This document shows, piece after piece, positions 16,771-26,140 of a DNA stretch of 64,000 bases (within the stretch, counting starts at the first letter, position 1; each line of letters starts with the position of its first letter). Location: positions 248,001 to 312,000 of the forward strand of contig NZ_JAPKNI010000003.1 in the NCBI RefSeq assembly GCF_026343955.1, in the 5' to 3' direction. The DNA comes from Kaistia defluvii. GTDB taxonomy: Bacteria; Pseudomonadota; Alphaproteobacteria; Rhizobiales; Kaistiaceae. A model generated the notes under the pieces. The model was not told the DNA's origin. It was given only the letters and a program-made list of their open reading frames with translations, and made no database searches. Position numbers and translations under genes: made by a program.

Positions 16771-17433
16771 TCAGATGCTCTTGGTCGCCGCGCCGATCAG
16801 CGCCTTGGCGTCTTCCGAATCCCATTCGGCCGGCCCGGACATCACGCCGAGCGCGCAGCCCTGCTTGTCGATCAGCACCGTCGTCGGCAGGCCGACGGCC
16901 ATGCCCTTGCCCTTCAAGCCGGTGAAGATGCCGGTGGTCGGGTCGCCATAGAAGGCGAGCGACTTGACGCCGATCTCCTCCAGGAACTTCTTCGGCTTGG
17001 CCGGGTCCTGCGTGTCGATCGAGACGGCGACGACGGAGAAGTCCTGGCCCTCATGCGCGGCGTCGAGGCGATCGAGCGCCGGCATTTCCTGCCGGCACGG
17101 CGCGCACCAGGTCGCCCAGAGGTTCAGCAGGACCGTCTGCCCCTTGAAATCGGCGATGCTCTTCTTGTCGCCATTCGCGGTCTGGAAGGAGAGTTCGGAC
17201 AGCCGCGCGGGCTCGGTGGCGACGCGGAACGCGGCGACATCGCCCTTCGCAAGCGGGGCCAGCAGGCCGGCCGCCTCGATCGTCGGGCCGCAATCGACGC
17301 CCGCCAGCGCATCAGCCCCGTTGCCTTTCCCCGTCTCGGTCACGTATACCGCGCCAACTCCGACTGCGATGCCTGCGATCGCGGCCAGGCCGAGTATCGG
17401 CCAGCGTCGCGATATCCCGCGCGTCTCATTCAT
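16771..17433 (-). CDS. tlpA: TlpA-family thiol:disulfide interchange protein
   Basis: A 220-residue thioredoxin-fold protein anchored by an N-terminal helix (residues ~11-31), with the rest in the periplasm. The active site is WCAPC with Cys110 and Cys113. The cis-Pro region reads GLPTTVLID. TlpA proteins reduce periplasmic disulfides, for example in copper delivery and cytochrome oxidase assembly. The extra Cys48 and Cys near 190 could form a structural disulfide. It is divergent from argH, with 35 bases between the starts, so their promoters must overlap. Confidence 0.9.
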   Translation of the reverse strand: MNETRGISRRWPILGLAAIAGIAVGVGAVYVTETGKGNGADALAGVDCGPTIEAAGLLAPLAKGDVAAFRVATEPARLSELSFQTANGDKKSIADFKGQTVLLNLWATWCAPCRQEMPALDRLDAAHEGQDFSVVAVSIDTQDPAKPKKFLEEIGVKSLAFYGDPTTGIFTGLKGKGMAVGLPTTVLIDKQGCALGVMSGPAEWDSEDAKALIGAATKSI

Positions 17434-17468
17434 TCCGTCCTGCCTCCAAGGCCTCCGAGAGAGGGTAT

Positions 17469-18863
17469 ATGAGCAATTCGATGTGGGGTGGCCGCTTCTC
17501 CGAAGGCCCGGCCGCCATCATGGAAGAGATCAACGCGTCGATTGGTTTCGACCAGAAGCTCTACCGTCAGGACATTGCCGGCTCGAAGGCGCATGCCGCC
17601 ATGCTCGCCCGCCAGGGAATTATCGCGGCGGACGATGCCGAAAAGATCGCGGCAGGTCTAGACGCCATCCTGCGCGAAATCGAAGCGGGCGAGTTCAAGT
17701 TTTCGCGTGCGCTCGAGGACATCCACCTCAACATCGAATCGCGCCTGAAGGAACTGATCGGCGACGCCGCCGGCCGGCTGCACACCGCCCGCTCGCGCAA
17801 CGACCAGGTGGCGACCGATTTCAAGCTCTGGGTCCGCGACACGATCGATGCGATGGACGCGGCTCTGCGCGAGCTGCAGGTGGCGCTCGCCGACAAGGCG
17901 TTCGAGCATGCCGGCCAGGTGATGCCGGGCTTCACGCATCTCCAGAGCGCCCAGCCGGTGACGTTCGGCCACCACATGCTGGCCTATGTCGAGATGATCG
18001 GCCGCGACCGGGGCCGCTTCCAGGATGCGCGCAGGCGGCTCAACGAGAACCCGCTCGGCGCCGCGGCGCTCGCCGGCACCTCGTTCCCGATCGACCGCTT
18101 CCAGACCTCGGCGTCGCTCGGCTTCGACCGGCCGACGGCGAATTCGCTCGACAGCGTTTCCGACCGCGACTTCGTCATCGAGGCGCTGGCGGCCGCCAGC
18201 CTCTGCGCCATCCATCTGTCGCGATTCGCCGAAGAGATCGTCATCTGGTCGTCGGCGCAGTTCCGCTTCATCAAGCTTTCCGACAAGTTCACCACCGGCT
18301 CGTCGATCATGCCGCAGAAGCGCAACCCCGACGCAGCCGAGCTGGTGCGCGCCAAGACGGGCCGCATCATCGGCGCCCAGACGGCGCTGCAGATCGTCAT
18401 GAAGGGTCTTCCGCTCGCCTATCAGAAGGATATGCAGGAAGATAAGGAACAGGCCTTCGACGCCTTCGAGAGCCTGGAACTGGCGATCGCCGCGACCACC
18501 GGCATGGTGCTTGACATGGAGCCGGAAGCCGCGACCCTGAAGAAGGCAGCGGGCTCCGGCTTCGCGACCGCGACCGACCTCGCCGACTGGCTGGTGCGCG
18601 AACTCAACATGCCGTTCCGCGACGCCCATCACGTCACCGGCCGCATCGTGGCGATTGCCTCCGAGCGCGGCGTCGAGCTGACCAAGGTGACGCTGGACGA
18701 GATGCAGGCCGTGCATCCCGCCATCACCGAGGCAGTCTACTCGGTGCTGACGGTCGACAAGTCGGTGCGCAGCCGCACCAGCTATGGCGGCACCTCGCCG
18801 AAGAATGTCCGCTCCCAGGCCAAGCGCTGGCAGCGGGCGCTGGCGCGCGAGGCGAAGGCCTAG
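17469..18863 (+). CDS. argH: Argininosuccinate lyase
   Basis: A 464-residue enzyme of the fumarase/aspartase superfamily that splits argininosuccinate to arginine and fumarate. The first block is [10 protein letters not shown], then [33 protein letters not shown] and the signature [15 protein letters not shown] with the catalytic Ser in a flexible loop. Length and motifs are normal. The lipoprotein LptM and lysA follow, an order conserved in alphaproteobacteria. Confidence 0.98.
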   Translation: MSNSMWGGRFSEGPAAIMEEINASIGFDQKLYRQDIAGSKAHAAMLARQGIIAADDAEKIAAGLDAILREIEAGEFKFSRALEDIHLNIESRLKELIGDAAGRLHTARSRNDQVATDFKLWVRDTIDAMDAALRELQVALADKAFEHAGQVMPGFTHLQSAQPVTFGHHMLAYVEMIGRDRGRFQDARRRLNENPLGAAALAGTSFPIDRFQTSASLGFDRPTANSLDSVSDRDFVIEALAAASLCAIHLSRFAEEIVIWSSAQFRFIKLSDKFTTGSSIMPQKRNPDAAELVRAKTGRIIGAQTALQIVMKGLPLAYQKDMQEDKEQAFDAFESLELAIAATTGMVLDMEPEAATLKKAAGSGFATATDLADWLVRELNMPFRDAHHVTGRIVAIASERGVELTKVTLDEMQAVHPAITEAVYSVLTVDKSVRSRTSYGGTSPKNVRSQAKRWQRALAREAKA

Positions 18864-18915
18864 AGCGTCTTCGAGTGAAGCGGCGACCGGTTCGCGACGC
18901 GAATACGCGAGCCGA
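18862..18915. repeat. Possible dispersed repeat (TAGAGCGTCTTCGAGTGAAGCG)
   Basis: The text after argH, beginning TAGAGCGTCTTCGAGTGAAG, then a GACCGGTTCGCG core, resembles a repeat seen after many genes in Hyphomicrobiales. This is a recollection of a family pattern, since only one copy is in the window. Confidence 0.35.
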
Positions 18916-19056
18916 CAAGGCGCTGGGGACCTTTCGCCGTTACGGGGAAAGGCCCTAGACAAGACCGGCGAAATCCGCCGAACATTGGCAATGACGGGGC
19001 GGCGCGATCGGATAAGATGCGCCGCCGGATCGACAAGCCCTTCAGGAGAAGCCGCC

Positions 19057-19254
19057 TTGGCCCTTGCTGCCCGAATCCTCCTTTTGTCCGCCGCCATGGC
19101 GCTCGCCGGCTGCGGCGTGAAGGGTGCTCCCGAGCCGCCGCCGGGTGGCCCGCAGGCGCTCTCCGCCCAGCAGACCGGCCCGGACGGCAAGAAGGTCGAC
19201 GTTTCGAAACCGGCCAAGCCCGACCGGTCGCTGTTTATCGACAAGCTGCTCTGA
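19057..19254 (+). CDS. lptM: LPS translocon maturation chaperone LptM-like lipoprotein
   Basis: A 65-residue predicted lipoprotein. A short hydrophobic signal ends in the lipobox LAGC, followed by GVKGAPEPPP, the pattern of the LptM/YifL family. The C-terminus is polar with KKVDVSKPAKPDRSLFIDKLL as separate short motifs. The start is TTG 19057, with CAGGAG nine bases upstream, and there is no ATG at this position. LptM helps assembly of LptD in the outer membrane of enterobacteria, and that function is inferred here. Its place between argH and lysA is the conserved one. Confidence 0.8.
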   Translation: MALAARILLLSAAMALAGCGVKGAPEPPPGGPQALSAQQTGPDGKKVDVSKPAKPDRSLFIDKLL

Positions 19255-19290
19255 GCCGCTCCCCGTGCCGTAGGCCGAACCTCGCATCTC

Positions 19291-19409
19291 CCCTCTCCCT
19301 GAGGGAGAGGTCGACGGCGAAGCCGGCGGGTGAGGGTTTAGGGAACTCTCCGGAGAGGGCGTAAGCCCTCACCCGGACCTGCGGTCCGACCTCTCCCTCA
19401 GGGAGAGGT
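19291..19409. repeat. Composite mosaic repeat with palindromic ends
   Basis: Both ends are CCTCTCCCT[G/C]AGGGAGAGG palindromes. The interior holds facing GGTGAGGGTTTA and TAAGCCCTCACCC blocks around an ACTCTCCGGAGAG palindrome. The whole unit of about 120 bases can fold into one long cruciform. It lies only 44 bases before lysA. Confidence 0.8.
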
Positions 19410-19452
19410 AAGGGAACGCGACCTTCCACCATTCGACCTTCAGAATGTTGCC

Positions 19453-20724
19453 ATGAACCATTTCGAATATCGCGACGGCGCGCTCTACGCCGAAGACGTG
19501 GCGATCGCCGATATCGCTGCCGCCGTCGGCACGCCGTTCTATTGCTATTCGACCGCCACCCTGGTCCGCCACTTTCGCGTTTTCCGCGATGCGCTGGCGG
19601 GGATGGACACGCTGATCTGCTACGCCATGAAGGCGAACTCCAACCAGGCGGTCCTGAAGACGCTGGTCGCCGAAGGCGCCGGCATGGACGTCGTCTCGGA
19701 AGGCGAGCTGCGCCGCGCGCTGGCCGCCGGCTGCCCGCCGGAAAAGATCGTCTTCTCCGGCGTCGCCAAGACGGCGCGCGAGATCGCGCTGGCGCTCGAT
19801 ACCGGCATCCTCTGCTTCAACGTCGAATCCGAGCCCGAGCTCGAGCGGATCTCCGAGATCGCCACCGCCAAGGGCGCGACCGCGACCATTTCGCTGCGCA
19901 TCAATCCCGACGTCGACGCCAAGACGCACGCCAAGATCACCACCGGCAAGGCCGAGAACAAGTTCGGCATTCCCTATGTCCGCGCCCGGGAGGTCTATGC
20001 CCGCGCCGCGACGCTGCCCGGCATCAAGGTCGCCGGCGTCGACATGCATATCGGCAGCCAGATCACCGACATGGGCCCCTATGACGAGGCCTACGGACTG
20101 CTGGCCGACCTGGTGCGCGACCTGCGCGCCGACGGCCACGTCATCGACCACGTCGATGGCGGTGGCGGACTCGGCATCCCTTATCACCTCGGCGAGGAAG
20201 CACCGCCGGATCCGACCGTCTACGCCGCGATCGTGCGCAAGCGCCTCGGCAATCTCGGCGGCAGGATCCTGTTCGAGCCGGGCCGGATGATCGTCGGCAA
20301 TGCCGGCATCCTGGTTTCGGAAGTCGTCTATGTGAAGGAAGGCGCCGCCAAGACCTTCGTCATCGTCGACGCCGGCATGAACGACCTGATCCGCCCGACG
20401 CTCTACGAGGCGCATCACGATGTCCAGCCGGTCGCGGAGCCCAAGCCCGGCGCGCGCGAGATCTTCGCCGATGTCGTCGGCGGCGTGTGCGAGACCGGCG
20501 ACTTCCTGGCGCTCGACCGCACCATGACGGCCGTCGAGCCCGGCGACCTGATCGCCGTGATGACGGCGGGCGCCTATGGCGCCGTGCAGGGGTCGAGCTA
20601 CAACACCCGCCCGCTCGCCGCCGAAGTGCTGGTCAACGGCCGCGAATTCGCCGTCATCCGCCCGCGCCAGACCTATGAAGACCTGATCGGCATGGACAAG
20701 CTTCCGCCCTGGCTCGACAAGTAG
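19453..20724 (+). CDS. lysA: Diaminopimelate decarboxylase
   Basis: A 423-residue PLP enzyme of alanine-racemase fold type III that makes lysine from meso-diaminopimelate. Lys of YAMKANSN (near residue 60) binds PLP. The phosphate-binding GGGLGI is near 237, [11 protein letters not shown] near 278, and CETGDFLA near 344 supplies the Cys/Glu of the second subunit's active site. [14 protein letters not shown] closes the family set. The composite repeat directly upstream means its promoter or leader must run through or start after it. Confidence 0.97.
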   Translation: MNHFEYRDGALYAEDVAIADIAAAVGTPFYCYSTATLVRHFRVFRDALAGMDTLICYAMKANSNQAVLKTLVAEGAGMDVVSEGELRRALAAGCPPEKIVFSGVAKTAREIALALDTGILCFNVESEPELERISEIATAKGATATISLRINPDVDAKTHAKITTGKAENKFGIPYVRAREVYARAATLPGIKVAGVDMHIGSQITDMGPYDEAYGLLADLVRDLRADGHVIDHVDGGGGLGIPYHLGEEAPPDPTVYAAIVRKRLGNLGGRILFEPGRMIVGNAGILVSEVVYVKEGAAKTFVIVDAGMNDLIRPTLYEAHHDVQPVAEPKPGAREIFADVVGGVCETGDFLALDRTMTAVEPGDLIAVMTAGAYGAVQGSSYNTRPLAAEVLVNGREFAVIRPRQTYEDLIGMDKLPPWLDK

Positions 20725-20795
20725 CGGGACCTCGCCCGGCCCCACGCGGGGCCCCGGCGATTGCCAAGCCCAGGGGGAATGCCGATATTGGGGCC

Positions 20796-21128
20796 ATGAC
20801 CAACATCGACGCACTTCCCCCTGACCCGGACCGGCTCCCGCGCGACGAGCCGCCGCGCCTCAGCGACCGGCAGATCGTGCTGATCTCGAAGGCGCTTGCC
20901 GAGCCGCGCCGCTATCAGATCCTGAAGGACATCGGCGCCACCGGCGGACCGATGGCGTGCAGTTGCGTCGTCCAGAACCAGCAGGTCAGCGCCGCCACCA
21001 TTTCCCACCACCTGAAGGAACTGGAAATGGCGGGCCTGATCGAGATTGTGCGCGAAGGCAAGTTCGCCAGCCTTGTGCTGAAGCGCGACGTGCTGGAGGC
21101 CTATCTGGCCCAGCTCTCCGAAATCTGA
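20796..21128 (+). CDS. ArsR-family transcriptional regulator
   Basis: A 110-residue winged-helix protein: [18 protein letters not shown] helix pair, then [20 protein letters not shown] as recognition helix and [19 protein letters not shown] as the wing. It has two adjacent cysteines in ACSC (near residue 50), which could be sensing ligands, though the classic metal-site CxC of ArsR is not clearly placed. The SDR gene downstream is preceded by a perfect inverted repeat that is a good candidate for its operator. It probably represses that gene, possibly also reading through to it. Confidence 0.85.
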   Translation: MTNIDALPPDPDRLPRDEPPRLSDRQIVLISKALAEPRRYQILKDIGATGGPMACSCVVQNQQVSAATISHHLKELEMAGLIEIVREGKFASLVLKRDVLEAYLAQLSEI

Positions 21129-21165
21129 CTCTCGACCTGAACTATCACCGATCTCGCTCTTGTAA

Positions 21166-21195
21166 TGATTAGACAGTTATCTAAATGTCTAATCA
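21166..21195. promoter_or_regulatory. Perfect palindromic operator upstream of the SDR gene
   Basis: TGATTAGACA (21166-21175) and its exact complement TGTCTAATCA (21186-21195) flank a 10-base AT-rich centre GTTATCTAAA. The site is AT-rich inside GC-rich DNA, sits between the ArsR gene and the SDR, and contains an ATG (21185) that would otherwise look like the SDR start. It is the probable binding site of the ArsR protein. Confidence 0.75.
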
Positions 21196-21220
21196 ACTCA
21201 TACCAACAGGAGCGAATGAG

Positions 21221-21970
21221 TTGAGCAAACTGACAGGCAAGGTCGCGGTCGTAACGGGCGCATCCAAGGGCATCGGGGCGGGCATCGCCAAGGAGCTGGC
21301 CGCCGCCGGCGCTTCGGTCGTGGTCAACTACGCCTCCAGCAAGGAAGGCGCCGACCGCGTCGTCGCGGAGATCGAGAGCCAGGGCGGCAAGGCCGTCGCG
21401 GTCCAGGGCGACGTGTCGAAATCCGCGGATGTGACGCGTCTGTTCGCCGAGACGAAGTCGACCTTCGGCGCGCTCGACATCCTGGTGAACAATGCCGGCG
21501 TCTACCGGTTCGGCGCGCTCGAAGACGTCACCGAGGACGAGTTCCATCGGCAGTTCAACACCAATGTGCTCGGGCTCCTGCTGACCACCCAGGAAGGCGT
21601 GAAGCATTTCGGCGCCGAGGGTGGCAGCGTCATCAATATCGGCTCGACCGTCAGTCAGATCGCCCTGCCCAACACGTCGATCTACACCGCCACCAAGAGC
21701 GCGGTCGACGCCATCACGCATGTGCTTTCCAAGGAACTGGCGGGACAGAACATCCGCGTGAACTCGATCAATCCGGGCGGCGTCGAAACCGAAGGCACGC
21801 ATACGGCCGGCATTGTCGGCGGCGACATGGAAAAACAGATCGTCGCGCAGACTCCGCTCGGGCGGATCGGCCAACCCGCGGATATCGGCACGATCGCGGT
21901 CTTCCTCGCCTCCGCCGATTCCGGCTGGCTGACCGGCGAGCTGCTGCTCGCCTCCGGGGGCATGCGCTAA
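21221..21970 (+). CDS. SDR family oxidoreductase (3-oxoacyl-ACP reductase-like)
   Basis: A 249-residue classical SDR: TGASKGIGAGI cofactor motif, NNAGVYRFG, catalytic INIGSTVSQ Ser and Tyr-Lys pair in YTATKSAV, then NSINPGGVETEGT. The start is placed at TTG 21221 because AGGAG stands eight bases before it. An upstream in-frame ATG at 21185 lies inside the palindromic operator and would add 12 residues unlike the family. Similar ArsR-linked SDRs are induced by reactive or toxic compounds, but the substrate here is unknown. Confidence 0.88.
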   Translation: MSKLTGKVAVVTGASKGIGAGIAKELAAAGASVVVNYASSKEGADRVVAEIESQGGKAVAVQGDVSKSADVTRLFAETKSTFGALDILVNNAGVYRFGALEDVTEDEFHRQFNTNVLGLLLTTQEGVKHFGAEGGSVINIGSTVSQIALPNTSIYTATKSAVDAITHVLSKELAGQNIRVNSINPGGVETEGTHTAGIVGGDMEKQIVAQTPLGRIGQPADIGTIAVFLASADSGWLTGELLLASGGMR

Positions 21971-22113
21971 CCGTCAGGTTGGTGGCGCGCTCGCGGTTCC
22001 GGTCGCGAGCGCGCCGCAATGCCGCTGCAAACCTTGCCTTAGGTGTCGCTCGTCCCAACTTCAGTTGCTACACTGGTCGGGGCGGCGGGCATGACGGACA
22101 AGACGGAGCGGCA

Positions 22114-24669
22114 ATGACCGAGCCCGCGGGCGGCACTGCGGATAGCAAGCGAACGGGACCGGATCTTCCGGCTTCGCTGGAATCCGCCGCGCATCAGCGG
22201 ATCGCGAGCGCGGTCGACCGGGCCAAGCTGGTACTGATCTGGGAGGCCGCCTGGCCCCGGCTTGTGCCGATTCTCTGCCTTTTCGGGCTGTTCCTCGCGC
22301 TTTCCTGGCTCGGCGCCTGGTCGCGCCTCGCCGATCCGCTGCGCTATGGCGCGCTGGCGCTGTTCGGCATCGGCTATGTCGCGCTGATCCTGCGGATGGC
22401 GCGGATGCCAATGCCGACCCAGGACGAGGCGCTCGCCCGCGTCGCGCGCGAAAGCGCCATGGAGCATAGACCAGCCACCGCCTTTGGCGACCGGCTGTCG
22501 CAGCCGACCCACGATCCACTGACGCAATCGCTCTGGCGCGCCCATCGCCTGCGCCTGCTGGAAAAGCTCGATCATCTCCGCAGCGGCTTCCCCTCGCCGG
22601 GCATGAATGCGCGCGATCCCTATGCGCTGCGCTTCCTGCTGCCGCTGGTGCTGCTCGTCGCCTTCCTGATGGCGGGTCCGGACCGTCTCGACCGCATCGC
22701 CGACGCCATCCGGCCCGGCGCCTCGGCGGTCGAAGCGCCGCCGCGCATCGACGCCTGGGTGACTCCGCCCGCCTATACCAGCCGGCCGCCGATCTTCCTG
22801 ACCGGCGACGCCGCGCGGCCGGGAAGCCTGGATCCCGACCTGGCCGTCAACGTGCCGCAGGGCTCGGTCGTGACGCTGCGAATGCCGACCGAGCCGGATC
22901 TCGCAGCGGTGGCGACGACCGCTGCGGGCCAGGCCATTGCCTTCGACGCGGCGGTGACCGCCAAGACCGAAAGCGAGGCGGCAGGCGACGCCACGCCGGC
23001 GAGCGAACACAGGCTGACGCTCTCCGCCGATAGCGCGCTCCGCGTGGAACGTGGCGGCAGGCCCCTGCTCGCCTGGTCCTTCGCCGTCACCCCGGACGCG
23101 CCACCCGGCATCGAATTGACGCGCGAGCCTGCCGCCACGCAAAGCGGCGCGCTGTCACTCGCCTATTCGCTGAAGGACGATTACGGCGTCCTGTCCGCCG
23201 CCGCCACGATCAGCGCCGTGGAGGCGCCCGCGGAAAGCGGCGCCCGGCCGCTGGTCGCCGCGCCCGAACTGCCGCTGAACCTGCCGCGCCTGCGGATGCG
23301 GGAGGGTACGGGCGAGACGATCCGCGACCTTTCGGCCCATCCCTGGGCCGGCGCCAAGGTCAAGATGCAGCTGACGGCGACGGACGAAGCCGGGCAGACC
23401 GGCAGCAGCGCGGTCACCGAATTCACCCTGCCCATGCGCAGCTTCCACAATCCGATCGCCCGCGCCGTGGTCGAGCAGCGTCGCGTGCTGGCGCTCGATG
23501 CCCGCACGGCGCCGCGTGTCGCCATGGCGCTCGACGCGATCACGCTCGACCCGGCCAGGTTCAAGACCAACGGCTCCTATCTCGCCCTGCGCGCCGCCTA
23601 TCACCGCCTGACCGGCGCGCGCAGCGACGCCCAACTGGTCGAGACCGTCGATTTTCTCTGGCAGATCGCGCTCGGCATCGAGGATGGCGACCTGTCGCTG
23701 GCCGCCCAGGACCTGCGCGCCGCGCAGGAAGCCCTGCGCAAGGCCATCGAATCCAACGCCTCCGATGCCGAGCTTGAAAAGGCGATGCAGGACCTGCGCG
23801 AGGCAATGGACAAATATCTGGAGGCGCTGGCGCAGGACGCGGCCCGCAACCCGCAATCCGCCAACCGGCAGCCGATGGATCCGAATACCCGGGTGCTGCG
23901 GCCGGAAGATCTGAAGAAGATGATGGACCAGATCGAAAATCTGGCCAAGACGGGCTCGCGCGACGCCGCGCAGCAGATGCTGAGCCAGTTGCAGCAGATG
24001 ATGGAGAATCTCGAGGCGAGCCGCTCGCAGCAGGGCCAGGACGGCCAGAGCGGCGAGATGAACCAGGCCCTCGACAAGCTGGGCGAGATGATCCAGCGCC
24101 AGCAGCAGCTGATGGACAGGACCTTCAAGATGGATCCCGACACCGATGGCAGCGGCGCCGAGGCGCAGCCGATGACGCCGGAGGAGCGCGGGAAGGCGCT
24201 TCAGGAACTTCGCGAGGGACAGCAGAACCTGCAGAAGATGCTGCGCGAGCTGCAGCAGACGATGAAGCAGCAGGGCATGCAGCCGGATGGCAAGCTTGGC
24301 CAGGCCGACCGCTCGATGGGAGACGCCGCCAGACAGCTTGGCGAAGGTGCGCCGGGCCAGGCCGTCGGTCCGCAGGGACAGGCCCTGCAGGCGCTGCGGG
24401 ACGGCGCGCGCAGCCTTGCCGATCAGATGGCCCGCCAGAACGGCGCCGGCACCGGCACCCGCCAGGGAGGACCGATGCCCGGCCAGGACCCGCTAGGCCG
24501 CCAGCAGCAGGGTCGCGGCACGGATCTCGGCTCCACGGTCAAGGTGCCGGACGCGATTGATGCCCAGCGCGCCCGCGAGATCCTCGACATGATCCGCAAG
24601 CGCCTCGGCGATCCCTCACGCCCGCTGATCGAACGCGACTATCTGGAGCGGCTGCTGCAGAAATATTGA
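22114..24669 (+). CDS. TIGR02302/DUF4175 family membrane protein
   Basis: An 851-residue protein conserved in alphaproteobacteria with no established function. It has two adjacent membrane helices near residues 48-90 and a third around 170-190, then a large periplasmic-looking Ala/Pro-rich domain. Residues ~600-770 are a Gln/Met/Lys-rich helical stretch (QMMEN, LQQTMKQQG, GQQNLQKM) likely to be coiled coil. The C-terminus AREILDMIRKRLGDPSRP is the conserved family end. ATG 22114 was chosen because the 45 in-frame codons upstream lack homology and have no ribosome binding site. It stands alone as a transcript. Confidence 0.85.
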   Translation: MTEPAGGTADSKRTGPDLPASLESAAHQRIASAVDRAKLVLIWEAAWPRLVPILCLFGLFLALSWLGAWSRLADPLRYGALALFGIGYVALILRMARMPMPTQDEALARVARESAMEHRPATAFGDRLSQPTHDPLTQSLWRAHRLRLLEKLDHLRSGFPSPGMNARDPYALRFLLPLVLLVAFLMAGPDRLDRIADAIRPGASAVEAPPRIDAWVTPPAYTSRPPIFLTGDAARPGSLDPDLAVNVPQGSVVTLRMPTEPDLAAVATTAAGQAIAFDAAVTAKTESEAAGDATPASEHRLTLSADSALRVERGGRPLLAWSFAVTPDAPPGIELTREPAATQSGALSLAYSLKDDYGVLSAAATISAVEAPAESGARPLVAAPELPLNLPRLRMREGTGETIRDLSAHPWAGAKVKMQLTATDEAGQTGSSAVTEFTLPMRSFHNPIARAVVEQRRVLALDARTAPRVAMALDAITLDPARFKTNGSYLALRAAYHRLTGARSDAQLVETVDFLWQIALGIEDGDLSLAAQDLRAAQEALRKAIESNASDAELEKAMQDLREAMDKYLEALAQDAARNPQSANRQPMDPNTRVLRPEDLKKMMDQIENLAKTGSRDAAQQMLSQLQQMMENLEASRSQQGQDGQSGEMNQALDKLGEMIQRQQQLMDRTFKMDPDTDGSGAEAQPMTPEERGKALQELREGQQNLQKMLRELQQTMKQQGMQPDGKLGQADRSMGDAARQLGEGAPGQAVGPQGQALQALRDGARSLADQMARQNGAGTGTRQGGPMPGQDPLGRQQQGRGTDLGSTVKVPDAIDAQRAREILDMIRKRLGDPSRPLIERDYLERLLQKY

Positions 24670-24718
24670 GGCGGTTCTTCGGATCTCGGCTCGCCGCCCA
24701 GCCGTCCAGACCCTCGCC

Positions 24719-24985
24719 GTCATCCCGGGCTTTGCCCCGGGATCCATCCAGCCGGGGCGATGGCCGCACAAGGCTCCCGGGAACCCGGCTGCGAAGATCC
24801 CGGATCTCCGCTTCGCGGCCTCCGGGATGACGCCGGAGGGATGGCTCAAGCAAGCCCCTCACCCTCTCCCGCAAGCGGGCGAGGGCTTTTGGCTGGCGCG
24901 TGGGAAACAATTCGCGTGGTTCGATAGAGCTCGGCGAAGGTGAGCGTCCCCTCGCCCGCTTGCGGGAGAGGGACAGGGTGAGGGT
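24719..24985. repeat. Composite intergenic mosaic: GTCATCCCGG and CTCTCCCGC palindromes
   Basis: This is essentially the whole gap between the TIGR02302 gene and cpdR (24670-24994). It contains GTCATCCCGGGCTTTGCCCC and its inverted partner CCTCCGGGATGACG, then CCCTCACCCTCTCCCGCAAG with its inverted copy CTTGCGGGAGAGGGACAGGG. I see no gene in it. Confidence 0.75.
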
Positions 24986-24994
24986 CTACCTCTC

Positions 24995-25384
24995 CTACGC
25001 CACTGCGGAACGCAGATTGTTGGAATTCAGCGCGCATTTGACGCTGTGGCGGATCTCGGCCAGCGAGAACGGTTTGGTCACCACGTCGAAGATCAGTTCG
25101 GCGAGGCCATCGGCCCGCTCGCGCTGGTCGGCGAAGCCGGTCATCAGCAGGATGGTCAGGTCGCGATATTGCGACGCCGCCGCGTGGGTCAGCGCGATGC
25201 CGTCCATGATCGGCATCTTGATGTCGGTAAGCAGCAGGTCGAACGCGCCCTTTTCGCGGATCAGCACGTCGAGGGCGTCCTCCCCGTCCTCGGCCGTCAG
25301 CACGTCATGGCCGTCCATCATCAGCGCGCGCGATACGAACATCCGCACCGCGTCATCGTCTTCGGTCACCAGAATGCGCGCCAT
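24995..25384 (-). CDS. cpdR: Single-domain response regulator, CpdR type
   Basis: A 129-residue stand-alone receiver: acidic pocket TEDDDAVRMF (N-terminus), phospho-Asp in LLTDIKMPIMDG near residue 53, Thr in LLMTGFADQ and Lys in VTKPFSLAEI. There is no output domain. Length and sequence fit CpdR, which in Caulobacter and Sinorhizobium controls ClpXP-dependent protein breakdown in the cell cycle when unphosphorylated. It is flanked by palindromic repeats on both sides, so it is probably a single-gene transcript. Confidence 0.88.
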   Translation of the reverse strand: MARILVTEDDDAVRMFVSRALMMDGHDVLTAEDGEDALDVLIREKGAFDLLLTDIKMPIMDGIALTHAAASQYRDLTILLMTGFADQRERADGLAELIFDVVTKPFSLAEIRHSVKCALNSNNLRSAVA

Positions 25385-25396
25385 CAGTCCGTTCCC

Positions 25397-25440
25397 AGAG
25401 CATGATCCCCGGGGCGAAACCGGCCCCTGGGATCATCCGT
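25397..25440. repeat. Imperfect palindrome of the GAGCATGATCC type
   Basis: ATGATCCCCGGGGC (25402-25415) and GCCCCTGGGATCAT (25423-25436) pair with one mismatch. The GAGCATGATCC...GAAACCGG pattern recalls a repeat common in Hyphomicrobiales genomes. It lies 13-52 bases upstream of the cpdR start, in its promoter region. Confidence 0.65.
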
Positions 25441-25594
25441 CAAACAATCAGACCGGGATCATCGCCCATTCCCCTAAACAGATCGTGACCTCCAACGCCG
25501 AAGTGGCAAATCAAAACGGGACAGGCGCGCCGGGGTCCGACGCGCCTGTCCGAAATTCCTGCAATCCGGGGAATCGCCTACGCGGCGAACCGCT

Positions 25595-26140
25595 CTATCC
25601 GGCGTCTTCGACGACGCCGACGAAGGGCAGCTCGCGAAAGGCGTGCGCCACGTCCATGCCGTATCCGACGACGAACAGGTCGGGGCAATAGAAGCCGACG
25701 TGGTCGGCCGTGATGTCGGTGGCCCGCTTGCCCGGCTTGTCGAGCAGCACCGCGATGCCGACCCGCGCGGCGCCGCGCTCCTGCATCAGCTTGCGGGCGA
25801 AATCGAGCGTCCGGCCGGATTCGAGGATGTCGTCGATCAGCAGCACGTCGCGGCCGGCGACCTCGCTTTCAATGTCCTTGACGACGCGGACCGTGCCGGC
25901 CGAGGTCGTGCCCGTGCCATAGCTGGACAGCGAGATGAACTCGACCTCCGGCGCCATGCCGGCGCCATGCAGGGCGCGGATCAGGTCGGCGGCGAAGACG
26001 AAGCTGCCCTTCAGGATCGATATCACCAGCAGATCGCGATAGCCGGCAGCAGCGATCTCGGTGGCAAGTTCGGCGTTGCGCCGGGCAATGTCGGGAATGT
26101 CATAGAGAACCCGGATCGACCGGCCGCGGACTACAGGCAT
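25595..26140 (-). CDS. hpt: Hypoxanthine phosphoribosyltransferase
   Basis: A 181-residue type I phosphoribosyltransferase that salvages hypoxanthine (and often guanine) with PRPP. Motifs: VISILKGSFVFAADL for the cis-peptide loop, SLSSYGTGTTSAG for the flexible loop, VLLIDDILESGRTL for the PRPP motif and RELPFVGVVED at the C-terminus. ATG at 26140 is preceded by AAGGAAAGAAG and begins the family sequence. The frame is open further upstream, but that part is Arg-rich and unlike Hpt. Confidence 0.95.
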   Translation of the reverse strand: MPVVRGRSIRVLYDIPDIARRNAELATEIAAAGYRDLLVISILKGSFVFAADLIRALHGAGMAPEVEFISLSSYGTGTTSAGTVRVVKDIESEVAGRDVLLIDDILESGRTLDFARKLMQERGAARVGIAVLLDKPGKRATDITADHVGFYCPDLFVVGYGMDVAHAFRELPFVGVVEDAG

